NCBI RefSeq assembly: GCF_030813795.1
Contig: NZ_JAUSUX010000004.1
Coordinates: forward strand, 97,710-161,709
Direction: 5' to 3'
Origin: Desulfofundulus luciae
GTDB lineage: Bacteria > Bacillota > Desulfotomaculia > Desulfotomaculales > Desulfovirgulaceae
DNA: 64,000 nt
A program made the translations under genes and the position numbers. The notes beneath the pieces were generated by a model. It saw only the letters and a program-made list of their open reading frames with translations. It did no database searches and was not told the DNA's origin. This document shows positions 53,991 to 62,777 of this stretch, piece after piece. Numbering within the stretch: position 1 is the first letter of the stretch; every line of letters starts with the position of its first letter.

Positions 53991-55355
53991 CTATCCCAAA
54001 GCCACCCCGGGAAGCCGGGATAGGGACCTGGCCAGCTCTTCTTCCGGCAGGGGGTAGTCCTCCAGCTTGCCGGCCAGATAGGCGTCATAGGAGGGCAGAT
54101 CCAGGAAACCATGGCCGCTCAAGTTGAACAGAATGGTTCTTGCCTCCCCTGCTTCCCTGGCTGCCAGGGCCTCTTTAATGGCGCAGGCGATGGCGTGGGC
54201 GGACTCGGGAGCAGGTACGATTCCCTCGGAGCGGGCAAACATTATGGCACTTTGAAAGACATCGGTTTGGTTAAAGGCCCGGGCTTCGACAACTCCGTCA
54301 TGCACCAGCTGGCTTACCAGGGGGGAATCTCCGTGGTAGCGCAGGCCCCCGGCATGGATTCCGGGAGGCATGAACTCGGCCCCCAGGGTATACATGGGGA
54401 GAAGGGGCGTTAGCCCGGCCACGTCGCCGTAATCGTAAGCAAATTTACCCCGGGTCAAGGTGGGACAGGCGCTGGGCTCCACGGCCACCAGCCGCACCTT
54501 TGCTCCCCGCACCAGCTTGTCGTGGGCGAAGGGGAAAGCCAGCCCTCCAAAGTTACTCCCACCGCCACAGCAGGCGATGACCACGTCCGGGTAATACCCG
54601 GCCCTGGCCATTTGTTCCCTGGCCTCCAGCCCGATCACCGTTTGGTGCAAAAGGACGTGGTTGAGCACGCTGCCCAGGGCATAGTTGGTATCTTCCCGGC
54701 CGGCAGCATCTTCCACCGCTTCGCTGATGGCAATGCCCAGGCTGCCGGGGGAATCGGGTTCGGCGCTTAAGATCTTGCGCCCGGCGGCAGTTTGTTCGCT
54801 GGGGCTGGCATAGACTCTGGCCCCGAATACTTCCATCATGGAGCGGCGGTAGGGTTTCTGGTGGTAGCTGACTCTGACCATGTATACGGTACATTCAAGG
54901 CCAAAAAAATTACATGCCTGGGATAGGGCCACGCCCCACTGGCCGGCCCCCGTTTCAGTGGTCAGCCTTTTGATGCCTTCCTTTTTGTTGAAATAAGCCT
55001 GGGGTACGGCCGTGTTCAACTTATGACTTCCGGCGGGACTTACTCCTTCATATTTGTAAAAGATGCGAGCCGGCGTATCCAGGGCCTTTTCCAGGCGGTG
55101 CGCCCGGTACAGGGGACTGGGCCGCCACAGGCGATAAATTTCCCGCACTTCTTCCGGAATTTCCACCCAGCGTTCCCGGGTCATTTCCTGTTCAATCAAG
55201 GACATGGGAAAAATGGCCTTCAAATCATCCGGTCCCACTGGATTTCCGGTAGCCGGATGCAAGGGCGGCCGGGGTAATTGGGGCATGTCGGCCTGGATGT
55301 TGTACCAGTGCGTGGGCATTTCTTTTTCTGTAAGTAAGATTTTGGTTTCGCTCAT
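53991..55355 (-). CDS. trpB: TrpB2-type tryptophan synthase beta chain-like enzyme
   Basis: A 454-residue PLP enzyme of the TrpB2 subfamily (longer, with N-terminal [20 protein letters not shown] and the [11 protein letters not shown]ys motif in place of TGAHKINN). The phosphate loop is [10 protein letters not shown], and [15 protein letters not shown] is present. TrpB2 enzymes work without TrpA and often form Trp from indole, or act on O-phosphoserine in some archaea. It is far from trpA, so it probably salvages indole. The canonical trpB is at 28162. Confidence 0.92.
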   Translation of the reverse strand: MSETKILLTEKEMPTHWYNIQADMPQLPRPPLHPATGNPVGPDDLKAIFPMSLIEQEMTRERWVEIPEEVREIYRLWRPSPLYRAHRLEKALDTPARIFYKYEGVSPAGSHKLNTAVPQAYFNKKEGIKRLTTETGAGQWGVALSQACNFFGLECTVYMVRVSYHQKPYRRSMMEVFGARVYASPSEQTAAGRKILSAEPDSPGSLGIAISEAVEDAAGREDTNYALGSVLNHVLLHQTVIGLEAREQMARAGYYPDVVIACCGGGSNFGGLAFPFAHDKLVRGAKVRLVAVEPSACPTLTRGKFAYDYGDVAGLTPLLPMYTLGAEFMPPGIHAGGLRYHGDSPLVSQLVHDGVVEARAFNQTDVFQSAIMFARSEGIVPAPESAHAIACAIKEALAAREAGEARTILFNLSGHGFLDLPSYDAYLAGKLEDYPLPEEELARSLSRLPGVALG

Positions 55356-55387
55356 CTCTTCTATGCTCCTTCTTCTGTAAATAGTAT

Positions 55388-55420
55388 TTGCCTGCCGTTT
55401 GCACGCGTCATGGGTGTCTG
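55388..55420. repeat. deletion remnant of the family 1 repeat
   Basis: TTGCCTGCCGTTTGCACGCG is the left outer arm of copies A-C; it is joined at GCG to TCATGGGTG, the right end of those copies (GCGTCATGGGC). The whole interior is missing, so this is an internal deletion at a short GCG homology. Confidence 0.65.
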
Positions 55421-55612
55421 TAAAATATACCTTTTGTGCCGTAAGCGTACCTTAAATTATTGGTTCGCCGGCGTGTGTGCTATTCCTCCCGGAAGATAAA
55501 TTTATTTTTAAGTGTCAATTTCCACGGCAGGAAGAAATGTCCGTGCATACCTTATGAGCTACGGGAGAATCTAAAAATTGAAATGCAAAAACAAAGCAGG
55601 AGGTGCTTTATT

Positions 55613-55912
55613 TTGGTTCAAGGTTGGTCCGATACTCCGAAAGGCGTCGAGGTAAGGCCGGCTGGCTTCAATGAAGTGAACATTATTTACAACGGCCTTC
55701 TGGCCAAAAGTGGTGCCGACCAGGTCTACTTACACTGCGGGTTTGGTGACCCGAAAAACTGGCAAAATGTCAGCACCATTAAAATGGAGCGCACCCAGCG
55801 GGGCTGGGAAAGTACCCTGCGCATGCAGAACAGCATGATGTCCTTCTGCTTTAAGGATTCAGCCAACAACTGGGACAACAACAACGGTTACAACTGGACA
55901 GTGCGGGCTTAA
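55613..55912 (+). CDS. orphan carbohydrate-binding module protein (CBM25/53-like)
   Basis: A 99-residue protein consisting of a single starch/glycan-binding-like module: VQGWSDTPKGVEVRPAGFNEVNIIYNGLLAKSGADQVYLHCGFGD, then FCFKDSANNWDNNNGYNW, the hallmark of CBM25/53 domains. TTG 55613 has GGAGG nine bases upstream. It has no signal peptide and no catalytic domain. It points opposite to all neighbours. A role in intracellular glycogen or spore polysaccharide binding is a guess. Confidence 0.78.
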   Translation: MVQGWSDTPKGVEVRPAGFNEVNIIYNGLLAKSGADQVYLHCGFGDPKNWQNVSTIKMERTQRGWESTLRMQNSMMSFCFKDSANNWDNNNGYNWTVRA

Positions 55913-55919
55913 CCGCGAC

Positions 55920-55949
55920 AAGGGACGGGGTTTTAACCGTCCCTTTTTA
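55920..55949 (+). terminator. terminator of the CBM gene
   Basis: AGGGACGG-GGTTTTAA-CCGTCCCT followed by TTTTAA on the plus strand, overlapping the end of the convergent activase gene. Confidence 0.8.
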
Positions 55950-56927
55950 AACGGCGTTCTCTTGATAACCCAGGGAATTGGACCAGCGGCCGCAGCGATC
56001 CCCCCAGCGGGCAATAACTTCGCCTTCCCGGGTGATTTCCACCACTTCGCACAGGTTCGGGCAATTTTCACATTCAAAGCCCCCGGCTTTAAAGCGGGTT
56101 TTAGCCACCCCGAATCCCCGAAACCGGCTGGTTCCCCCGCCGGCCATTTTCTCCCGGGCCAAAAGGGCCGCCCCCACCGCCCCCATCACGTTGTAGTGGG
56201 GAGGTACATGCACTTCCAGCCCCAGGGCCTGCTCGAAGGCCCGCCGCATACCGGCGTTGGCCGCTACCCCGCCCTGGAAGACAACCGGGGGGAGAATCTC
56301 CTTGCCCTTGCCGACGTTATTCAGGTAATTGCGGACCAGGGCCTCGCACAAACCGGCCAGGATATCGGGCAGGCTGTAACCCATTTGCTGCTTATGGATC
56401 ATATCCGACTCGGCAAAAACGGCACAACGGCCGGCTATACGTACCGGAACGGTGGATTTCAGCGCCAGCTTACCGAATTCTTCAATGGGAATATTCAACC
56501 GGGCTGCCTGCTGGTCCAGGAAAGAGCCGGTGCCTGCGGCACAAACGGTGTTCATGGCAAAATCGGTCACCACGCCATTGCGCAGGATGATGATTTTGGA
56601 GTCCTGGCCCCCAATCTCCAGGATGGTCTGCACTCCCGGCACCAGGGTGGAAGCGGCCACGGCGTGGCTGGTAATCTCATTTTTTACCACATCGGCCCCG
56701 GCAATTATCCCGGCCAGATAACGGCCGCTGCCGGTGGTGCCCACCCCCCGGACAATGGTATTTGCGGGCAGGCGTTCGGCCAGCTGCCGCAATCCCTCCT
56801 GCAAAGCAAAAATGGGCTGCCCCCGGGTGCGCAGGTAAATGGCTTCCCTGATTTCACCGTTTTCATCCATAAAGACCAGGTTGGTGCTTACGGAACCAAC
56901 ATCGATGCCCAGGTATCCTTTCATCAT
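55947..56927 (-). CDS. acyl-CoA dehydratase activase (BadF/BcrA-type ATPase)
   Basis: A 326-residue ASKHA ATPase with GYLGIDVGSVSTNLV, the helix-cluster-helix [4Fe-4S] region VCAAGTGSFLDQQA (Cys) and AGRCAVFAESDMIHKQQ, and GGVAANAGMRRAFE. Such activases inject an electron into 2-hydroxyacyl-CoA dehydratases or benzoyl-CoA reductase-type enzymes. The 3' end has a Cys cluster (FECENCPNLCEVVEI) typical of the longer fused forms. Its ATG overlaps the upstream gene (ATGA). Confidence 0.9.
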   Translation of the reverse strand: MMKGYLGIDVGSVSTNLVFMDENGEIREAIYLRTRGQPIFALQEGLRQLAERLPANTIVRGVGTTGSGRYLAGIIAGADVVKNEITSHAVAASTLVPGVQTILEIGGQDSKIIILRNGVVTDFAMNTVCAAGTGSFLDQQAARLNIPIEEFGKLALKSTVPVRIAGRCAVFAESDMIHKQQMGYSLPDILAGLCEALVRNYLNNVGKGKEILPPVVFQGGVAANAGMRRAFEQALGLEVHVPPHYNVMGAVGAALLAREKMAGGGTSRFRGFGVAKTRFKAGGFECENCPNLCEVVEITREGEVIARWGDRCGRWSNSLGYQENAV

Positions 56928-58006
56928 ACCACTCCTTTTTTTCTGGCCAGCAAATCTATAAAAGCCTCCAGGCGGGTCACCAGCCCCGCTTCCCCGGACT
57001 GCTCATCCACGGTGATGGTTAACGTGGGGATGCCCAGCCCGGTGCTCAGCCCGGGCAGCACGCTGTGGGCCACAATTTCGGGCATGCAGGTAAAGGGCAG
57101 GAGCTGGATTACGCCGTCATAACCCTGCCGGGCGTACATGACCGTGCTGCCGACGGTTTCCTGCCCGTGGCCTCCAACAAAATGGTTCAGGTAAGGAGGC
57201 GCCGCCCGGCAGGCCTCCTTGCGGCTGCGCAGCCCTCTGACCAGGCCCAGGAAAAGATGGTCGTTGACCCACTCGCTCAAATAAATGGACCGGTCGGTCT
57301 GGACACCCAGGTAGCCTAGCCTTCTTTCCAGATCGTGGTTGGCAAAAGGCTCCAAAAGGGTGAAGATTTCACCGACGATGCCCACGCGCAGAACCGGCCG
57401 GGGCCTTATGGCCACCCCGGCCATGATCCTGCGCACCCGTTCCCCGGCTTGAGGCAGGTCCCGCGGGTGTTTGACAGCGATGATTTCCTGCAGGGCCCGT
57501 TTGAACGCTTTATCGGTGCTGCCCCGGTGGCTCTCCCGGGGACGCAGGTAATGGGCCCGTCTTTCCAGCTCGTCCACCATGCGGGCCTTCTGGTACCCGA
57601 AGCGAATACCCCTTATCACTTCCCACCAGGAACTGTGGCCGGTAATATACTTGATCTTGGAAAGCAGCTCCCCCACATGTTTTTGGGGAGGTTCCATCAC
57701 CACCAAACGGTAGTTGTAACCCAGGTCTTCCAGGATGGCGTGCTCCACCTGGGCATAGTAGCCGAAGCGGCAGGGCCCGCACCCACCGGCCATAAGAATG
57801 GTGTCCGCCCCCCGTTCCGCCGCTTCTATGAAATTGCCCAGGTTTAATTTAAGGGGTAAACAGGCAAATTCAGGGGCATGCCTGGCTCCCAGGGTCAGGG
57901 TGCGTTTGCTGGTAGGCGGCGGTACCACCACCTCCACCCCCAGGTATTCCAGCATGGCCGAAAGACAGATCCACATATGTCCCATGTGAGGAAAAGTGAC
58001 CTTCAT
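56924..58006 (-). CDS. DUF2229-like activase-associated protein
   Basis: The 360-residue protein starts MKVTFPHMGHMWICLSAMLEYLGVEVVVPPP and is rich in short, possibly cluster-binding Cys (EFACLPLKLNLGNF, GGCGPCRFGYYAQVEH, LLPFTCMPEIVAHS). These features match the D-component-like part that is fused to activases in many anaerobes. Here it is a separate gene between a paralogue upstream and the activase downstream. Substrate unknown. Confidence 0.82.
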   Translation of the reverse strand: MKVTFPHMGHMWICLSAMLEYLGVEVVVPPPTSKRTLTLGARHAPEFACLPLKLNLGNFIEAAERGADTILMAGGCGPCRFGYYAQVEHAILEDLGYNYRLVVMEPPQKHVGELLSKIKYITGHSSWWEVIRGIRFGYQKARMVDELERRAHYLRPRESHRGSTDKAFKRALQEIIAVKHPRDLPQAGERVRRIMAGVAIRPRPVLRVGIVGEIFTLLEPFANHDLERRLGYLGVQTDRSIYLSEWVNDHLFLGLVRGLRSRKEACRAAPPYLNHFVGGHGQETVGSTVMYARQGYDGVIQLLPFTCMPEIVAHSVLPGLSTGLGIPTLTITVDEQSGEAGLVTRLEAFIDLLARKKGVV

Positions 58007-58995
58007 TATACACTCTCCCCTGCCGGAAGAAACTGCCGGCGTTCCATCATGTCCAAAAAGGCTTCCAGGCGGGTCACCACCCCGGCTTCCGCCGAGTGCT
58101 CGTCCAGGGTCAGGTTGAGGAAAGGCTTACCCCGGCGCCTCACCTCCCGGGAGATCAGTTCCCCGGTGAGGGAATCGGGGCCACAGGCAAAGGAAGCCAC
58201 GTGGATGATGCCGTCCACATCCGGGCTCTGCAGGTAGTGCCAGGCAGCACCGATCATGCGCTGTCCCAGGCTCCAGAAAAGATGCTTGGGCAGCCTGGTG
58301 GCCTGTTCCCGGACGAGGGTTTCCGGGAGGTTGTCGGCGCTGCAAACCCGTACCCCGCTCCCTGCAAGGCGGCTCAAAAGGTTCATGCTGATGTAGGGGT
58401 CGTAAATATTGTACGGATGACCGATTACGGCCACCGCCGGGCCACCGCCACCCGGTTCCTGCCCTTCCGCAACTCCCCGGTACAGTACCCCCAGGGCCTG
58501 TTCCGGGAAAAGCCCTTTCTCCAACAACTGCACGTAGCGGGCCTGGACGTGCATGGCCCGGCGGTAGGCAAGGTAAATGGCGAGCCGGTTACCGGTAAAA
58601 TTGCGGCCCAGGGCAACAAAGAAAGGGTAAGGGCTATCCTTGCGGTAAAGGTTAAGGTTTGGATCTATGAGGGGCGGCAGCCCTGAAATCCCGTGCCGGA
58701 CCATGTCGGGAAAGCCCAGGAACTTGGGACATATATATTCCCGCCGGGCTATACTTACCAGCCGGGGCAAAAAAAGCACATCTACCCGGTCTTTTAAATC
58801 AAGCACGTGACCAAAGGCCAACCGTACCGGCAGGCAGACGTCATCCCCCGAGTTCTGTAAACCGGCTTCTAAAATAGTTTTGGTGGTTGGCCTGGAGATA
58901 ACCACTTCCAGCCCCAGGGCTTCAAAAAAGGTACGCCACAAAGGTAAGTAGTAGTAATAAAGCAGGGCCCTGGGTATACCTACCTTAAGGGTCAT
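58006..58995 (-). CDS. DUF2229-like activase-associated protein (paralogue)
   Basis: 329 residues: MTLKVGIPRALLYYYYLPLWRTFFEALGLEVVIS, GDDVCLPVRLAFGHVLDL, ...FACGPDSLTGELISREV and LDEHSAEAGVVTRLEAFLD. The end is closely similar to that of the next gene (VDEQSGEAGLVTRLEAFID), so the pair are related halves. The operon of two DUF2229-like proteins and one activase is a split version of a single long protein known in other anaerobes. The acyl-CoA substrate is not evident. Confidence 0.85.
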   Translation of the reverse strand: MTLKVGIPRALLYYYYLPLWRTFFEALGLEVVISRPTTKTILEAGLQNSGDDVCLPVRLAFGHVLDLKDRVDVLFLPRLVSIARREYICPKFLGFPDMVRHGISGLPPLIDPNLNLYRKDSPYPFFVALGRNFTGNRLAIYLAYRRAMHVQARYVQLLEKGLFPEQALGVLYRGVAEGQEPGGGGPAVAVIGHPYNIYDPYISMNLLSRLAGSGVRVCSADNLPETLVREQATRLPKHLFWSLGQRMIGAAWHYLQSPDVDGIIHVASFACGPDSLTGELISREVRRRGKPFLNLTLDEHSAEAGVVTRLEAFLDMMERRQFLPAGESV

Positions 58996-59059
58996 TGGTT
59001 CACTCCTTTCCAGCGTAGCAATATTCTTGTAGCAATATTCTTATTATGGCCCAACGGGC

Positions 59060-59090
59060 AAAAAATAAAACAGCCCCCGGGCTGGGGGCT
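59060..59090 (-). terminator. intrinsic terminator of the spoVA operon
   Basis: Minus strand AGCCCCC-AGCCC-GGGGGCT followed by GTTTTATTTTTT, beginning at the spoVAF stop. Confidence 0.85.
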
Positions 59091-60619
59091 TACCGTTTCC
59101 GGGCCGGTTCGGGTATGGCCTGCCGGTATTTATCCCGGGGTTTTATGATGCTGGGGCGGATGTTGTCTATCGGCACAGGGGAACGCACCAGCACTTTCTT
59201 CATGGCCGTCCAGTTAAAAGGAACGAGGGGCCACATGTAAGGGATGCCAAAGGACCTGGTAGCCACCAGAAAGGCAAAGGTTGCCAGCATGGCGATGATA
59301 AAGCCGGGCAGGCCGGCCACAGCCACTGCCGCCAGTAAGAACAGGCGCACCAGGCGGTTGGCCTGGGAAAGTTCGTAACTGGGGGTGAGAAAGATTCCGG
59401 TTGCGGCTACCGCCGTATACAAAATCACCTCGGGGGCGAATAAACCCACGGAAACGGCAATATCGCCAATGAGCAGGGCGGCAATCAAGCTGATGGACAC
59501 CGACAGGCCCGTGGGTGTGTGGATGGTGGCCAGCCGTACCATGTCAACGGCAAACTCGGCAATAATAAACTGTATGATCAAGGGAATGGCTCCAATTTTT
59601 TTGGGGCCGATGAACTTCAAAGCCGGTGGTAACAGTTCGGGATGCAGGGCGGCTAAAAACCAGAGGGGTAACAGGAAGATGGATACGGCCACCCCCACAA
59701 AGCGTACCGTCCGCAACCATACCCCCACTGCCGGGCTCTGGCGGTATTCCTCGGCATGTTGCAGGTGATGAAAGTAGGTAGCGGGAACAATGGCCACACT
59801 GGGAGATGTGTCCACCAGCACCAGGACGTGTCCTTCCAGCAGGTGGATGGCGGCCACGTCGGGCCGCTCGGTGTAACGCACCCGGGGGAAGGGATTCCAG
59901 TAGCTGCCGGGAGTAATTAATTCCTCCACCGCCTTTTCCGCCATGGGCAGCCCGTCAATGTTGATGTTTTTAATCTTTTCCTTGATGCTGTCCACCAGAT
60001 CCGGGTTGGCCACATCCTGCAAAAAGCAAATAACTATGTCGGTTTTGGACCGTTTGCCCGCCTGGAGAATTTCCATGCGCAACCTGGGGTCCCTGAGACG
60101 GCGGCGGATGAGGGCGGTGTTGTAAACCAGCGTTTCGGTAAAACCATCCCGGGAACCCCGCACCACCCTTTCCAGATCCGGCTCTTCGGGCTGACGCACG
60201 GGGTAGATCCGGGCATCAATGATAATGGCCTTCTCTTCCCCGTCAATAAGCAGTGCCTGGGGGCCGGAAAGCACCTTTTCCACCACGTCCTCCAGGTACT
60301 CCACCTGGCTGACTTCGGTGAAGGGAATGTGGCGGTAAAAAAGCTTGCGGAAGGTATTGATGGTCATCCCTTCCCGTTCCAGTTCCGCCAGGTGCTCCAA
60401 AATAAGGGTGAAAATCTGATCATTGGTCAGCCCGTCCACAAAGATAAGGGCTGCCTTGACCCCCCCAATGTTCAATTCCCGCAGGATAACATCGTAGCTT
60501 TCCCCTATTCCCAGAGCCTTTTTCAGGAATTCCGTATTCTCTTCCAGCCGTTTTTTCACCGGCGTTTTATTGCCGGCACCTGCCGCCTGCTGGCTCACGT
60601 CTGCCGTCTGCTGGCTCAT
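59090..60619 (-). CDS. spoVAF: stage V sporulation protein AF (GerA-family)
   Basis: SpoVAF resembles GerA-type receptor A subunits and helps in Ca-DPA release during germination. The 509-residue protein has a soluble N-terminus (VSQQAAGAGNKTPVKKRL...), the GerA core (IFVDGLTNDQIFTLILEHL; SVAIVPATYFHHLQHAEEYRQSP), and four to five C-terminal membrane segments (FILIAVLATFAFLVATRSFGIP-type end). ATG 60619 has AGGAG eight bases upstream. It is the last gene of spoVAC-D-E-F. Confidence 0.94.
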   Translation of the reverse strand: MSQQTADVSQQAAGAGNKTPVKKRLEENTEFLKKALGIGESYDVILRELNIGGVKAALIFVDGLTNDQIFTLILEHLAELEREGMTINTFRKLFYRHIPFTEVSQVEYLEDVVEKVLSGPQALLIDGEEKAIIIDARIYPVRQPEEPDLERVVRGSRDGFTETLVYNTALIRRRLRDPRLRMEILQAGKRSKTDIVICFLQDVANPDLVDSIKEKIKNINIDGLPMAEKAVEELITPGSYWNPFPRVRYTERPDVAAIHLLEGHVLVLVDTSPSVAIVPATYFHHLQHAEEYRQSPAVGVWLRTVRFVGVAVSIFLLPLWFLAALHPELLPPALKFIGPKKIGAIPLIIQFIIAEFAVDMVRLATIHTPTGLSVSISLIAALLIGDIAVSVGLFAPEVILYTAVAATGIFLTPSYELSQANRLVRLFLLAAVAVAGLPGFIIAMLATFAFLVATRSFGIPYMWPLVPFNWTAMKKVLVRSPVPIDNIRPSIIKPRDKYRQAIPEPARKR

Positions 60620-60630
60620 GAAATTCACTC

Positions 60631-60987
60631 CTATCCTTTTGGTCGGAAGGCCAGGGCAGCCAGGTAACCAAAAACGACCGCCGCGGTTATACCGGCGGCT
60701 GTAGCGGCCACCCCTCCGGAAAAGGCCCCCAGGACTCCCTTTTGTTTTACCCCGCCGATGGCTCCCTGGGCCAGCAGGTGGCCGAAACCACTCAAGGGCA
60801 CCGTAGCCCCCGCCCCGGCCCAGTTCACCAGGGGCTGGTACAACCCCAGGGCGCTTAAAATAACTCCTGCGGTAACAAAACCTACCAGCACGTGGGCGGG
60901 GGTAACCTTATAGCTGGTTAAATCCATCAGGAGCTGGGCAATCACGCATAAAAGACCCCCCACGAGAAACGCCTTTAAAAAAATCAT
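60631..60987 (-). CDS. spoVAE: stage V sporulation protein AE (SpoVAEb)
   Basis: A small membrane channel subunit with the typical end of SpoVAEb: FLKAFLVGGLLCVIAQLLMDLT...AGAGATVPLSGFGHLLAQGAI. It works with SpoVAC in Ca-DPA uptake and release. ATG 60987 gives 118 residues, the usual size. It lies between spoVAD and spoVAF. Confidence 0.94.
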   Translation of the reverse strand: MIFLKAFLVGGLLCVIAQLLMDLTSYKVTPAHVLVGFVTAGVILSALGLYQPLVNWAGAGATVPLSGFGHLLAQGAIGGVKQKGVLGAFSGGVAATAAGITAAVVFGYLAALAFRPKG

Positions 60988-60997
60988 GTTTTTCAAA

Positions 60998-62011
60998 TCA
61001 CCGTCCTTCTATCACCACGGCATGGGCAATGCCAGGAATAGTCTCTCCCTGCTGGTAGCTGCAGGGGCTGAGCAAAGCCCCGGTAGCCACCCCCAGGATA
61101 CGTTTTAAGCGGCCGGCTTTGATTTCCTGCATCAGGTAGCCACAGGTGACCACACCCGCACAGGCGCAGCCGCTACCCCCCGCATGGGCGTACTGCTCGG
61201 GGGAATAAATCAGGACCCCGCAGTCACTGAACCGGGTGGAAATGTCATAACCCTTTTGCTGCATCAGTTTAAGGGCCAGTTCCCGCCCGTAAGTTCCCAA
61301 ATCGCCGGTGATAAAGAGATCGTAGTAATCGGGTTGCCGCTGGGTATCCATGAGGTGACGGGCCATGGTATCGGCAGCCGCCGGGGCCATGGCCGCCCCC
61401 ATATTCATGGGGTCCCCCTGGCCCAAATCAATTGCTTTACCGATGGTAGCATGGGTAATCACCGGGCCGTTACCCTGGCGGGCCAGTACTGCTGCCGCCG
61501 CCCCGGTTACCGTCCGGGTGGCGTACAGGGGGCGCTGGGTACCCTGCTCCGTCGGGTAACGGTACTGCCTTTCGGCCGTGGAATAATGGCTGGATACCCC
61601 CACCAGCACATATTCGGCAAAGCCGCCGTCAATGAGCATGGCCCCCAGGGCCAGGCCTTCATACATGGTGGAGCAGGCCCCGTAAAGACCGATAAAGGGA
61701 ATGCCCAGATCCCTGGCGACGAAATCAGCACTGATGATCTGGTTCAAGAGGTCACCGGCCAGCAGGTAGTCAACATTCTGGGGTTGGAGGTTGGCCCGCT
61801 GGATGGCATTTTGCATGACCTCTTTGAGCATCCGCCGCTCTGCTTTTTCCCAGGTATTTTCCCCGTAATAGTTGTCTTCCACCACTTTGTCAAAGGTGTG
61901 ACCCAAAGGTCCCTGGCCTTCTTTACTTCCCACAATGGTGGCCGTAGAAATGATTACCGGTGGGTTTTGAAACCACACGGTCTGCAGCCCGTTTTTTTTG
62001 GGTGCCGGCAA
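60998..62011 (-). CDS. spoVAD: stage V sporulation protein AD (DPA-binding)
   Basis: SpoVAD binds dipicolinic acid; it has a thiolase-like fold. The 337-residue form has ISTATIVGSKEGQGPLG, YLLAGDLLNQIISADFVAR, GLYGACSTMYEGLALGAMLI (thiolase-like Cys region) and the C-terminal HAGGSGCACAGVV. TTG 62011 has GGAGG eight bases upstream; the GTG at 62020 sits in that site. Confidence 0.95.
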   Translation of the reverse strand: MPAPKKNGLQTVWFQNPPVIISTATIVGSKEGQGPLGHTFDKVVEDNYYGENTWEKAERRMLKEVMQNAIQRANLQPQNVDYLLAGDLLNQIISADFVARDLGIPFIGLYGACSTMYEGLALGAMLIDGGFAEYVLVGVSSHYSTAERQYRYPTEQGTQRPLYATRTVTGAAAAVLARQGNGPVITHATIGKAIDLGQGDPMNMGAAMAPAAADTMARHLMDTQRQPDYYDLFITGDLGTYGRELALKLMQQKGYDISTRFSDCGVLIYSPEQYAHAGGSGCACAGVVTCGYLMQEIKAGRLKRILGVATGALLSPCSYQQGETIPGIAHAVVIEGR

Positions 62012-62023
62012 AGGCTTCACCTC

Positions 62024-62488
62024 CTACCGGAAGAAGTAGTACAAAAGTGCGACTAACCAGGCTGTCACAATGCCAAAAACAAGCACCGGTCCGGCAACGG
62101 TGAATAGCCTCGCTCCCACTCCCAGAACAAGCCCTTCACCCCGGTATTCCATGGCCGGCGCGACCATGGAGTTGGCAAAGCCGGTAATGGGCACGATGGA
62201 ACCGGCACCGGCAAATTTGGCAATCTCATCGTATACCCCCAGCCCGGTGAGCAGGGCGGCCAGGAAAACCAGCACCGTGGACGTAGCCGCCCCTGCTTCC
62301 GGCAAGGCCAGCCCCCGGGCCTGGAAAAAATTCAAAAACAACTGCCCTAAAACGCTGATCAGCCCTCCCACAACAAAAGCCCAGAAAACGTTACGGCCTA
62401 TGGTGGGCCGCGGTTGAACCTCCTGAACCATCTTTTGATATTCTTTTTTCTGTATTTCCAGTGGTTGAGAATCTTTCACCTCGGCCAT
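62024..62488 (-). CDS. spoVAC: stage V sporulation protein AC
   Basis: SpoVAC is a mechanosensitive channel-like membrane subunit of the DPA machine. The 154 residues begin with a soluble part (SQPLEIQKKEYQKMVQEVQPRP) and have four membrane segments with AGAGSIVPITGFANSMVAPAMEYRGEG. It is the first gene of the operon. spoVAA, AB and EA were not seen; a C-D-Eb-F set is typical of Clostridia. Confidence 0.94.
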   Translation of the reverse strand: MAEVKDSQPLEIQKKEYQKMVQEVQPRPTIGRNVFWAFVVGGLISVLGQLFLNFFQARGLALPEAGAATSTVLVFLAALLTGLGVYDEIAKFAGAGSIVPITGFANSMVAPAMEYRGEGLVLGVGARLFTVAGPVLVFGIVTAWLVALLYYFFR

Positions 62489-62777
62489 CAGGTCTCACCC
62501 CCGGTTGTTATGGTTTCCTCCCAACCAGACGATTATGCGCCCGGAAGGGAGCCCGGAAACGCCAGGAAAGATCAAGGGACACCCGCAGTGGTGTCCCGGT
62601 TTTGTGTTTAGCTCAAGTTTGAAACTTTAGCGCCCCATACATTTCCAACGAAGCTGGAAACCCAGTAAAATCAAGGATCTTAGTTAGCGGAATACTTAAA
62701 AATTGCGAAAGTGTAGTGCCACGTCTGTAAATATTTAGTTTTTCTAACCTGCCTTAACATGGTATAATATCTATGCC
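62489..62777. other. intergenic region between spoVAC and the transposase
   Basis: It contains the hairpin GGGACACC-CGCAGT-GGTGTCCC at 62576-62597 followed by GGTTTTG (plus strand); a TATAAT at 62763-62768 just before the transposase; and the sequence GTAGTGCCACGTCTG near 62712, which could be the left end of the insertion sequence. A forespore sigma-G promoter for spoVAC is expected here, but only a weak CATAAT match was found. Confidence 0.35.
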
